Origin: Tychonema sp. LEGE 07203
Lineage (GTDB): Bacteria; Cyanobacteriota; Cyanobacteriia; Cyanobacteriales; Microcoleaceae
NCBI RefSeq assembly: GCF_015207285.1
Contig: NZ_JADEXD010000013.1
Coordinates: forward strand, 1 to 58,783
Length of the DNA stretch: 58,783 nucleotides
Reading direction: 5' to 3'
The position numbers and the translations under genes were made by a program. The notes below the pieces were generated by a model. It worked only from the letters and a program-made list of their open reading frames with translations, was not told the origin of the DNA and did not search any database. Below, one piece after another: positions 8,795-16,564 of this stretch. Every line of letters begins with the position of its first letter. The stretch's first letter is position 1.

Positions 8795-9487
8795 CTAGCC
8801 AGCCAGACCTTGTGCTGACATCCGCATGATCTCGCGGCTGTTAAACCCAATGTTGCCTAAAGCTTCGCCGTAGGCAATCATAAAGTCTTCGATTAAAGCG
8901 TCTTTTTCCATTCCCAAGACGCGGGCATCGTCTGCGACAGTGTTTAGCAGTCTCCAGATGATGGGCAGGTTTTGGCGGTTGGCTGCTTCGAGTTCGGCTT
9001 TGGATTCCTCAAAGTGAGCTTGGAGCCAGACTTCCCCAAAGTTGAGGTGGCTGTATTCTTCTTTGACGACGCCTTCGGTGATTTTGCGGGCAAAGTCATC
9101 GGCGACGGGGATGTAGATATTGTAGGCTGCGATCGCAAAACACTCGATAATTAGGGATTGAATCAGCAAGCAAGTTACAATCTGACCCTCAGCCGCTGCT
9201 GTCTGGAAGTTTCTGTGCAAATCAGAAAAGAATTGCTTGGCAAATGCCATGTCGGGCGTGACCTTGAGATTCCGGCCACAAGCTTGGAAGCCTTTCATGT
9301 GGCGGTTCTCCATCTTGGACAAGCCAACCAACTCGCTTTTTTTGTCAGCCAACAGTTCGGCCAGTGTCAGGTAATTGTCGTGAGCTTCTTGTTCGCCTTC
9401 AATCACAATGGCGTTGATACGGCTGTAAGCGTCTTTGTAAGTTTCGGTGTGAAAGTCTATTGTTGGGATGGCCTCAAGCTGGGGCAT
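8795..9487 (-). CDS. ado: Aldehyde deformylating oxygenase (ADO)
   Basis: Ferritin-like di-iron enzyme that converts Cn fatty aldehydes to Cn-1 alkanes plus formate using O2 and electrons from ferredoxin. The 230 residues show every di-iron ligand in family order: Glu in [11 protein letters not shown], Glu and His in [11 protein letters not shown], Glu in [11 protein letters not shown], and Glu and His in [12 protein letters not shown]. The family length is 231-232, so this copy is complete. It is the first gene of the minus-strand alkane cluster, divergent from the permease at 9670, so its promoter must lie within 9488-9669. Confidence 0.98.
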   Translation of the reverse strand: MPQLEAIPTIDFHTETYKDAYSRINAIVIEGEQEAHDNYLTLAELLADKKSELVGLSKMENRHMKGFQACGRNLKVTPDMAFAKQFFSDLHRNFQTAAAEGQIVTCLLIQSLIIECFAIAAYNIYIPVADDFARKITEGVVKEEYSHLNFGEVWLQAHFEESKAELEAANRQNLPIIWRLLNTVADDARVLGMEKDALIEDFMIAYGEALGNIGFNSREIMRMSAQGLAG

Positions 9488-9669
9488 AGATACGTTTTCT
9501 CCTTATATAACCTTGTAGGATGTTTGGAAACCCCTTAAAATTTTGGGGTCGCGTTGCACTACACTTTACCTATTTTCGACTAAAAATTTACGATTGTGTG
9601 GGAATCAGGGAGGCGATCTGGTTTTAGAGAGCCTCACAAGCTTATTATTTTAGGTTAATTCACAAGTTT

Positions 9670-10488
9670 ATGGGTAAATCGTTGGGCAGGTCTCGATCGC
9701 TGGAAGTGCTGAATTTTATTTTCTTGCTGGCGGGGGCTGCGCTGGTGCTGCTGCCGCTGGCTGCTGTTTTTTTGGTTTCGCTATCACCATCTGGTGTCGG
9801 TGTCAAGGCTGCTGGCTTGACTTTGGCGAACTATCAGGAGGCTTGGCAGCGGGGGAATTTTTTGTTGGCATTTGTTAATTCTACTCTAGTGGCGATCGCA
9901 GTGACAGGTTTTCAGGTATTGACTTCTGCTTTAGCCGGTTATGCTTTGGCCAGGCTGAAGTTTCGGGGGCGGCAGGCTCTAGTTTTGGTGGTTTTGGCAA
10001 CGCTGGCGATTCCGTTTCAGCTTTTGGTAATTCCCATTTTCATGGTTTTGAAGTGGGGCCACCTGCTGAATACCTACGGGGCGCTGATTTTGCCGACTGC
10101 TGCTAACGGTTTCGGGATTTTTCTGCTGCGCCAGTATTTTATGACAATTCCGGTGGAATTGGAAGAAGCGGCAATGCTGGACGGGGCTAACCGCTGGCAG
10201 GTGTTGTGGCAGGTGATGCTGCCAATTGCCCGCCCTGCTTTGGTGACGCTGTTTTTGTTTGCGTTTATCGGGGAGTGGAACGATTTGTTTAAGCCGTTGG
10301 TGTTTACGACGCGGCCGGAATTGCGGACTGTGCAGTTGGTTTTAACTCAGTTTCAGGAACAGTTTACTAGCAGTTGGCAGTTGTTGATGGCGGCGGTGGT
10401 AATTGGGACTGTGCCGGTGGTGTTGCTGTTTTTGACGGGTCAGCGGCAGTTTATTCGCGGGATTGCGGCGACGGGGATTAAGAATTGA
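9670..10488 (+). CDS. Carbohydrate ABC transporter permease (MalG/UgpE type)
   Basis: Inner-membrane permease of 272 residues with about six hydrophobic segments. The cytoplasmic EAA loop reads EEAAMLDGANRWQVLWQVMLP near residue 160-180, the contact site for a MalK-like ATPase. The start ATG follows a short AT-rich leader after the divergent ado gene. No partner permease, ATPase or sugar-binding protein lies nearby, so the rest of the importer must be encoded elsewhere, as often happens in cyanobacteria. The substrate is unknown; a sugar or polyol is likely by family. Confidence 0.9.
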   Translation: MGKSLGRSRSLEVLNFIFLLAGAALVLLPLAAVFLVSLSPSGVGVKAAGLTLANYQEAWQRGNFLLAFVNSTLVAIAVTGFQVLTSALAGYALARLKFRGRQALVLVVLATLAIPFQLLVIPIFMVLKWGHLLNTYGALILPTAANGFGIFLLRQYFMTIPVELEEAAMLDGANRWQVLWQVMLPIARPALVTLFLFAFIGEWNDLFKPLVFTTRPELRTVQLVLTQFQEQFTSSWQLLMAAVVIGTVPVVLLFLTGQRQFIRGIAATGIKN

Positions 10489-10692
10489 GTTTGGGCTGGG
10501 CGAATTGTGCTGTTGGCATTCCTCAGAGGCGGTTTATTCGTAGATTTCTCGTTACTTAACACAAGCTTTTTCGTAAAAACTGGGTTTCTCGCCTCTGGAT
10601 TGACGATCGCCCGAACTATTCGAGATTTTCCGTATAATCTCATGTATGACCCAGAGTGCGATCGAACTCAAATTATCCAATAAATAAGATCG

Positions 10693-10950
10693 ATGAAGAA
10701 CGTGCAAAAGCTGGGCTTGTTTTTATTTATTGCATCTTTTTTACCGTGGCTGGCAATCTTATTTATTGTGCCGTTTCTGCCGCTGAGCCTCGCCGAAAAA
10801 ACTACAATTGATATTGTTCTGGCTGTCGGGGCAGAAATTTGTTTTTGGATTAGCGTAGTGCTGTTGGGGAAAGAAGTAGTTACCAAATATCGGCGTTATT
10901 TAAATCCCCGCTATCTTTGGAAAAAAATCAGAAATTTTAACCGCCGATGA
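10693..10950 (+). CDS. Small membrane protein, transporter-suffix-domain type
   Basis: An 85-residue protein with two hydrophobic segments (about residues 7-30 and 42-62) and a basic C-terminal tail (KYRRYLNPRYLWKKIRNFNRR). It resembles the small family annotated as transporter suffix domain-containing proteins, often found near or fused to transporters. It follows the ABC permease by 204 bases, but a shared function is not shown. The topology is read directly; the family name is from memory. Confidence 0.65.
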   Translation: MKNVQKLGLFLFIASFLPWLAILFIVPFLPLSLAEKTTIDIVLAVGAEICFWISVVLLGKEVVTKYRRYLNPRYLWKKIRNFNRR

Positions 10951-11010
10951 ACAGGAATCGACGCAGATAATCAGCCGGGATGTTGGCGTTTACCTGCGGT
11001 CAAGGTTGAG

Positions 11011-12039
11011 CTATTCGCTAAAAATTTGCAAGCGAATAGAGCGTTCTCCGTCTCCGAAATCCACCTCAATCTTTTCTCCCGAAAGACTGTCCAAGCATCC
11101 CAAAAGCAACCGCAAATTGGGCGTACTTGCTCCTGTATCCACGTACAATCTATCTGCCAAACTACCTAAACGCTTCCAAATTGTGTATAGTTTAACTGCT
11201 GTTTGTTCTAGCTGTGCGGCTTGTTTAACCACGTCGGCTGTCGTTCCCAAACAACCGACTCGCAAAGATTCTTCTAAAGCCATTTCCATGTCTAAATGAG
11301 ACTGGTTGAGGGCTTGCACTTGGGCGGCTGCGTCGAGATATTTTGATAAATTCTTGGCATCGGAAGTTAGCTGTTTTACTGTATCTACGTCGGGATTTTC
11401 TGCTACTTCTTTTTGAATTTCGATTTGATGAGATGGAGATAGTTTCTCCATTTCTTTGACTAAGGGTGCGAGGTAGCGGGAAGGAAGAGAACCGCTAGAT
11501 GCTTTTTCTTTGACTTCTTCTGGCAATAATTCTGAGTTCATTGCCATCCATTCGTCGGACAGTTGTTTGACTTCGCGACGGGTGATGCGATCGCCACTTG
11601 CTGCTGCACCTGTTACCATTTGCTGCACTTCGGGAGATGCTTTGGCGGTTTCTACAAAGGCTCTTTTGCTAAAATTTCTAATCGAATTTGGGTTTAAATC
11701 TCCTTGCTGGATTAGAGTATCGGCGCTATTAGCTAATTCTATCAAAGAATAGGCTTGACTTTTGCCAATTTCTCGTTCTTTGAGCCAGTTCAAAAAGCCA
11801 GTGCCGCGTCCTTCGCCGCCTTTTTTTTCTCTGTCTCTAACTGTTCGGAGAATTTGTCCGCGCCAGATGTCGGTTTGCAAGTCGAAGCGATCGCACACTT
11901 TCCATGCTGTGTCAACCTGATTTTCAAAGTCGAAGTCGGGTATTTGTTCGTCTTCGGGATCTGGCAATTGAAAGTTGATATCGGTAAAGCCGTTGAGGGC
12001 TTCGGCAAGTTCTGAGGGTGTTTGGGGGACTTCAGCCAT
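11011..12039 (-). CDS. Hypothetical helical protein, possibly DNA-binding
   Basis: Not recognised with certainty. The 342-residue protein is mostly helical and charged. An acidic N-terminus (DPEDEQIPDFDFEN) leads to a segment, GFLNWLKEREIGKSQAYSLI, that resembles the helix-turn-helix-like region of DUF3102/ParB-type proteins. A middle stretch (SPEVQQMVTGAAASGDRITR) also looks like plasmid-maintenance proteins that count or bind DNA sites. The C-terminal third (QVQALNQSHLDMEMALEESL) is coiled-coil-like. It begins the accessory islet, on the opposite strand to its neighbours. A nucleic-acid-associated role is only a hint. Confidence 0.6.
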   Translation of the reverse strand: MAEVPQTPSELAEALNGFTDINFQLPDPEDEQIPDFDFENQVDTAWKVCDRFDLQTDIWRGQILRTVRDREKKGGEGRGTGFLNWLKEREIGKSQAYSLIELANSADTLIQQGDLNPNSIRNFSKRAFVETAKASPEVQQMVTGAAASGDRITRREVKQLSDEWMAMNSELLPEEVKEKASSGSLPSRYLAPLVKEMEKLSPSHQIEIQKEVAENPDVDTVKQLTSDAKNLSKYLDAAAQVQALNQSHLDMEMALEESLRVGCLGTTADVVKQAAQLEQTAVKLYTIWKRLGSLADRLYVDTGASTPNLRLLLGCLDSLSGEKIEVDFGDGERSIRLQIFSE

Positions 12040-12389
12040 TAGGAAAAATTTGTGTAGTGCAACAGCCGGTTTGATTTTGAAACTTGCACGGCTTGACAGT
12101 TGAGACGCTATATGTAGCGGTAAATTTGTCAGTGTTTACCCTAGTGATAGAGTTTGGGTGCAAGTCATTTTATTATTGCACGGTGGAGGGCGATCGGCGA
12201 AAAGATACTCAAAAAGACTCCGGGTACGCCCCTGATGGGACTTGATGCGAGTGCTGGCTGTGGGGGGATTGAGTTAAAGTGAATTAGGATATTATAGGAT
12301 GGGATTACCTACTGTACTCGATCGCCAAGTTTGGGAGTATGCTCGTCAGCCTGACTATAATTTAACTAGCTGAAAACTCAAGTTAATGT
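12040..12389. other. Intergenic region with a possible 24-codon gene remnant
   Basis: This 350-base gap holds no full gene. A short frame from ATG at 12299 encodes MGLPTVLDRQVWEYARQPDY and a few more residues before TGA, immediately upstream of xisH. It could be a leader peptide or the stump of a lost gene. The rest shows nothing recognisable. Confidence 0.4.
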
Positions 12390-12806
12390 ATGCCAGCTAA
12401 AGATATCTACCACAACGAAGTTAAAAATGCCTTACTGAAAGACGGTTGGACAATTACGGCCGATCCATACTTTATTAAATATGAGGATGCCGAGTTATAT
12501 GCTGATTTAGCAGCTGAAAAGCCGATCGCAGCACAACGTCAGGAACAAAAGATAGTTGTTGAAATTAAGAGCTTTGTTGGGCGATCGCTCATGTATGATT
12601 TTCACGGCGCACTCGGTCAATATATGGTCTACAGAAATCTCATTCAACTCACAGATCCAGAATACAAGCTCTATTTAGCAATTGATGATGTTGTCTACAC
12701 AAACTTTTTTCAACGCAAGTCTATACAATTAATTACTAATGAAAATAAGCTTTTGTTAATGGTCGTTGAAATGGAAAAGGAGGAAATCCTGCAATGGATC
12801 GACTAA
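12390..12806 (+). CDS. xisH: XisH family protein
   Basis: XisH-type protein of 138 residues, named after the fdxN element excision controlling factor of Anabaena. It starts MPAKDIYHNEVKNALLKDGW and carries an endonuclease-like core with VVEIKSFVGRS, where the E-x-K resembles a PD-(D/E)xK-type active site, then MYDFHGALGQYMVYRNLI. The 3' end overlaps xisI by 13 bases, so the two are translationally coupled. No xisF-type recombinase or fdxN element is seen in the window. The pair is widespread in filamentous cyanobacteria outside excision elements, and its true role is unresolved. Confidence 0.93.
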   Translation: MPAKDIYHNEVKNALLKDGWTITADPYFIKYEDAELYADLAAEKPIAAQRQEQKIVVEIKSFVGRSLMYDFHGALGQYMVYRNLIQLTDPEYKLYLAIDDVVYTNFFQRKSIQLITNENKLLLMVVEMEKEEILQWID

Positions 12807-13147
12807 AATTCTATCGGACTACGATTGAAAAAATATTGACTGAATATTATGAACTCGGTGTCAAGGGAGGGATGGCGCTAGATGAATTAGAGACAGACAG
12901 CCGCCTTGCATTTGACGAAAAACGAGATCAATATCTGTGGTTTCGCTCTGGTTGGGAGGAAAAAAAACGGATATGCCACATTACGATGTATCTTCGTATT
13001 AAAGATGGCAAAATTTGGGTTGAAGAAGATTGGACGGATTTGTGTGTGGTTGATGATTTACTAGCAGCAGGAATTCCTAAAAGCGATATTGTTTTAGGGT
13101 TTCACAATCCCTATAAACGGAAATTTACTGAGTTTGCGGTTGGTTGA
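12794..13147 (+). CDS. xisI: XisI family protein
   Basis: XisI-type protein of 117 residues that partners XisH. The family pattern is clear: the MDRLKFYRTTIEKILTEY N-terminus, DEKRDQYLWFRSGWEEKKRI in the middle, and the DGKIWVEEDWTD and VLGFHNPYKRKFTEFAVG segments toward the end. Its start lies inside the xisH 3' end, which suggests a fixed-ratio, toxin-antitoxin-like or complex-forming pair; that is inference. It is followed by a second small gene pair, making an islet of defence- or stability-type modules. Confidence 0.93.
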   Translation: MDRLKFYRTTIEKILTEYYELGVKGGMALDELETDSRLAFDEKRDQYLWFRSGWEEKKRICHITMYLRIKDGKIWVEEDWTDLCVVDDLLAAGIPKSDIVLGFHNPYKRKFTEFAVG

Positions 13148-13280
13148 TGCAATAAGTGCGATCGGCTAACGGAGAACCTGCGAGGCGATCGCTATTTTCA
13201 GATGCTAAAATTGAGAACAGTAGCTAAATCTCACGCAACAGGATATTTTGGTTTGTTTGAGTTTTTTGTAAGAGGTAAGT

Positions 13281-13574
13281 ATGTCAACAACTGCGATCGA
13301 CATTGGCACGCTGGTTGTCAGTACGCCTGAAACCTGTGGAGGGCGGCCCCGAATTGCGGGAACCAGAATTTCTATCGCTCAAATTGCCGTTTGGAATCAA
13401 CAAGGACTGAGTGTAGAAGAAATACTCGAAGAGATTCCGTATTTAAACTTGGCGCAAGTCTATGCAGCCTTATCTTACTATCATGCTAACCGTAATGAAA
13501 TTGAGGCAGATTTAGCTGCGGAATTAGCTGAATATCAGCTTTTGGAAGCTGAACACAGGGCGGGGAATCTTTAA
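13281..13574 (+). CDS. DUF433 domain protein, probable antitoxin
   Basis: The 97-residue protein has the DUF433 helix-turn-helix domain: CGGRPRIAGTRISIAQIAVW near residues 19-38, then GLSVEEILEEIPYLNLAQVYAALSYYHANR. This fold is found in antitoxins of the VapB45 type. The downstream gene begins inside its stop codon (ATGA overlap at 13571-13574), the classic arrangement of a toxin-antitoxin operon. It would be expected to bind its own promoter upstream of 13281. Confidence 0.9.
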   Translation: MSTTAIDIGTLVVSTPETCGGRPRIAGTRISIAQIAVWNQQGLSVEEILEEIPYLNLAQVYAALSYYHANRNEIEADLAAELAEYQLLEAEHRAGNL

Positions 13575-13945
13575 TGAGCCAGATTCGTTTGTATTTGGAT
13601 GAGGATACGCTGAGAAAAGCATTCGTGCAAGCCCTGCGAGATAATGGGGTTGATGTAGTGACTGTCTCAGATGCCAATAATTTAGGGCGTATAGATGAAG
13701 AACAACTGATATGGGCAACAGAGCAAGGTCGAGTCATTTATACTTTTAATAGTCGAGATTTCTGTCGGTTGCACGGGAACTTGCTCGCAGTAGGCGGGAG
13801 TCATGCGGGCATTATTGTTGCACCGCGACAAAGTTACTCTGTAGGCGAACAGTTGCGCGGGTTGTTGAATTTGATTGGTAACAAGTCTGCGGAGGAAATG
13901 ATTAATCAACTGGAATTTTTAGGAACTTACATCAGGTATGAATAA
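13574..13945 (+). CDS. DUF5615 PIN-like protein, probable toxin
   Basis: The 123-residue protein has the Mut7-C/DUF5615 PIN-like fold. It starts SQIRLYLDEDTLRKAFVQAL (acidic DED), then has the GVDVVTVSDANNLGR loop, EQLIWATEQGRVIYTFNSRDF with the second acidic site, and GGSHAGIIVAPRQSY. This family is a predicted RNase paired with DUF433 antitoxins. The gene overlaps DUF433 by four bases. All acidic positions look present, so the toxin is probably active. Its substrate is unknown. Confidence 0.9.
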   Translation: MSQIRLYLDEDTLRKAFVQALRDNGVDVVTVSDANNLGRIDEEQLIWATEQGRVIYTFNSRDFCRLHGNLLAVGGSHAGIIVAPRQSYSVGEQLRGLLNLIGNKSAEEMINQLEFLGTYIRYE

Positions 13946-14065
13946 AAGTATTTAAGTCAGTATTGTAACTATCTCTGCCTTTGTGGTAGATTTTTATCCA
14001 ATTCCGTAAAATTTTTGTCAGGGCCATCGCCACAGCATCGCAATCAAAAAATAGCTACTATCTCT

Positions 14066-15946
14066 ATGCGTGAAATCATGCCCCAAGACTTCTCCGGTAA
14101 AAATCTCCGAGGCCGCAACTTCAAAGGTCAAAACCTTACAGGTGCAAACTTCAGCTATGCAGACATCCGAGGCGCAAACTTCACTAATGCCATCCTCAGA
14201 GAAGCTGACTTCACCCGTGCCAAAGCTGGGCTACAAAAGCGCTGGATAATTTTTCTAGTAACTATCTCGCTATTTCTATCGTTAATATCGGGATTGATGT
14301 CAGCTCGTGCTACTTTGTGGATAGCAGTTTTTTTCACTCCAGATATCATTAAGCAGTACACCATTCGTCCTGGTGTAGTTGTGTTGATAGTTTTGGCAAT
14401 CTTGTTTATAGCTATTATCCGCCAAGGTCTAGGGGCAGCGACAGAGGCAGGGGGAGCGGCCGTGGCAGTGGCCGTGGCAGGGGCAGTGGGAGTGGCCGTG
14501 GCCGTGGCAGGGGCAGGGGCAGTTGCAGTGGGAGCAATAGCGGCAGTGGGAGTGGCAGCCGCAGTGGCAGCGGTAGGGGAAGCAGCAGTTGCAGTGGCAG
14601 GGGCAGCGGCAGTGGCAGGGGCAGCGGCAGCGGCAGCGGCAGGGGCAGCGGCAGGGGCAGCGGCAGCGGCAGGGGCAGCGGCAGTGGGAGTGGCAGGGGC
14701 AGCGGCAGCAACAGTGGCAGCGACAGGACTAGGTATTTACATTGCTTGGCGTGCCCTGGCTGGGGATGAGAAACACGCTTTGATTCGCACCATCGCCATT
14801 GCCTTTGCTGCTACAGGTGGCACTAGCTTTCGCAATGCCGATTTAACTGATGCCAATTTCACTTACGCAATCCTCAAAAGTACAGATTTTAGAACAGCTA
14901 ATCTCACTCGCACTTGCTTCCGAAATACAGAAAAACTCGATCGCGCGCGAGTTTGTAAATCGATATTAGCTGATATTCGCGTCCGAGAATTAGTCATCAC
15001 TGGCAATGGCTACAACAAATCATATTTCCGTGCAGATTTCCAAGGTGCAAACTTGACAGGCGTTAATCTCAACGAGGCTAATCTCAAGCAGGCTAACCTC
15101 AGCGAAGCAACTTTGCATCAAGCTAATTTGGAATTCGCAAACCTCACTGAAACTCAAGCATTGGCAACAGATTTTACAGCAGCTTGTTTTACAGGTGCTT
15201 GTTTGGAAGGTTGGAACATTGACGCGAGTACAAAGCTCGATCGCGTTGACTGTCGGTTTGTTTATCTTCTAGAATATCCTAAACCGGGAACTGACGATCG
15301 CGATCGCCGCCCTCACCACATCAGTAAATGTTTTGAACCTGGCGATTTCGAGAAACTGTATAAAAAGATTATGGAAACCGTGCAAATCCTGCTCAAGAAT
15401 GGGATTAACCCAGAAGCTTTTGTCGCCGCTTTTCAGAAGTTAATGCGGGAATTTCCAGAGATTACACCGGATTCAATTCAAGCATTTGATAAAAAAGGAG
15501 ATGATATTTTACTGAGTTTTAATGTTCCTGAAGGAACTAATAAAGGAAAATTTGAGCAAACTTGGGATGAAGGTTATCAAGCAGGACTGCAAGCTCAAAG
15601 TCAAGCCGACAAATTAAATTCTAAAGATGAAATTATAGCCATTCATAAATACTATTCTGAAGAATTAATGAAAGGAATGTTTAGCAAAGGTTTCGTAAAT
15701 GCTTCAACCGTGACTCAGCCATCTGGCCCTACAATTAACATTCATGCTCAATCTACAGCAGAAAATAAAGCCACCAGCGATAACATCGACCAAAGTCGCA
15801 AAGCCGAAATTTCAGGCGGAACGGTTAACGCTAGCGGTGCCGGCTCGTTAAGTTTAGGAGATAATGACGGTACAACAGCGAACACGATCGAAGAGTTGCC
15901 CGATCCAGCCGTTAGCGCAGCCCTCCAAGAGGATCGCCCTTCCTAA
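14066..15946 (+). CDS. Membrane-anchored pentapeptide-repeat protein with Ala/Gly/Val tract
   Basis: Predicted structure in order: pentapeptide repeats (about residues 6-55, A(N/D)(L/F)xx pattern); two hydrophobic segments (about 60-120); an Ala/Gly/Val-only tract of about 100 residues encoded by GGCAGC/GGCAGG hexamers; two more pentapeptide blocks ending near residue 390; a charged helical region with MREFPEITPDSIQAFDKK; and a C-terminal tail with the motif SGGTVNASGAGSLSLGDN. That tail motif recurs in the third gene of this cluster. The frame is open from TTG at 14015, but ATG at 14066 is more plausible; neither has a clear ribosome site. Function unknown; pentapeptide solenoids usually serve binding. 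Confidence 0.8.
   Translation: MREIMPQDFSGKNLRGRNFKGQNLTGANFSYADIRGANFTNAILREADFTRAKAGLQKRWIIFLVTISLFLSLISGLMSARATLWIAVFFTPDIIKQYTIRPGVVVLIVLAILFIAIIRQGLGAATEAGGAAVAVAVAGAVGVAVAVAGAGAVAVGAIAAVGVAAAVAAVGEAAVAVAGAAAVAGAAAAAAAGAAAGAAAAAGAAAVGVAGAAAATVAATGLGIYIAWRALAGDEKHALIRTIAIAFAATGGTSFRNADLTDANFTYAILKSTDFRTANLTRTCFRNTEKLDRARVCKSILADIRVRELVITGNGYNKSYFRADFQGANLTGVNLNEANLKQANLSEATLHQANLEFANLTETQALATDFTAACFTGACLEGWNIDASTKLDRVDCRFVYLLEYPKPGTDDRDRRPHHISKCFEPGDFEKLYKKIMETVQILLKNGINPEAFVAAFQKLMREFPEITPDSIQAFDKKGDDILLSFNVPEGTNKGKFEQTWDEGYQAGLQAQSQADKLNSKDEIIAIHKYYSEELMKGMFSKGFVNASTVTQPSGPTINIHAQSTAENKATSDNIDQSRKAEISGGTVNASGAGSLSLGDNDGTTANTIEELPDPAVSAALQEDRPS
14431..14735. repeat. GC-rich hexanucleotide repeat tract inside a gene
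   Basis: The coding sequence here is built almost wholly of GGCAGC, GGCAGG, GGCAGT and GGCCGT hexamers. It gives Ala/Gly/Val on the plus strand and a meaningless Leu-Pro run on the minus strand. The tract is uninterrupted in frame, so its length can change in steps of two codons without breaking the gene. Confidence 0.85.
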
Positions 15947-16003
15947 CAAAGTGAGTAATGCTATAATTTTAGTCAAACTCTGGTAACAGCGGAAATCAAA
16001 GCT

Positions 16004-16543
16004 ATGAGCGTATCAGTAGGTTCAGAAAAACCGGAATTTAAAGAATTACTGCTGCAATTGCAAGCTGCGATCGCGAATGAAAACACAGAATTGTCAATCC
16101 AGACTATAGAAAATCCAGGAAATCCAGTAATTGCCATCTTTGTTAATACTCCGACAGATGAGAAGCAAGCTATAATTCATCAAGATTTAAAGCAAAACTA
16201 CGAACTGCTGTTAAAGGCTATTGAAGATAAATATCAAGCTGAATTGCGAGCCAAAGATTGTGAAATTGCCATGTACCGTCAAGCGATAGCTATTTCCGAA
16301 GCAGTTTCGGAAAGTTTAACAGAACTTGAAACCGCTGCTAATTCCAGTCAGGAATATGAGTCGAGCGCCGAATCAGAGGATGTTGCGTCACTAAGGGCGA
16401 TCGCCCAAAAATACAAGGCAGAATTAAAATATAAAGATGAGGAAATCGCTTTATATCGCCAGCAAATAGCTGAAATGAGAGAACTCACAGAGATGTTAGC
16501 TAAACAACCGCTGTCGATTAATATTATTCAGGAGGATAAGTAA
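16004..16543 (+). CDS. Hypothetical coiled-coil protein, cluster module 2
   Basis: Not recognised. The 179-residue acidic protein opens with KPEFKELLLQLQAAIANENT, which matches KELLTELQSAIESE in the third gene. It then carries two copies of a coiled-coil unit, KYQAELRAKDCEIAMYRQ and KYKAELKYKDEEIALYRQ, and ends with PLSINIIQEDK, similar to PVNVIINNE in the third gene. It lies 57 bases after the pentapeptide gene in the same frame, separated by two in-frame stops. It looks like part of the third gene duplicated and rearranged. No catalytic motif is visible. Confidence 0.75.
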   Translation: MSVSVGSEKPEFKELLLQLQAAIANENTELSIQTIENPGNPVIAIFVNTPTDEKQAIIHQDLKQNYELLLKAIEDKYQAELRAKDCEIAMYRQAIAISEAVSESLTELETAANSSQEYESSAESEDVASLRAIAQKYKAELKYKDEEIALYRQQIAEMRELTEMLAKQPLSINIIQEDK

Positions 16544-16564
16544 GCATAAAGTCTTACCCAAACC

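Noticed and set aside
14415-14711. 98-codon minus-strand frame of Leu-Pro repeats
   Set aside because: It is the antisense of the GGCAGC hexamer tract of the pentapeptide gene and has no other content.
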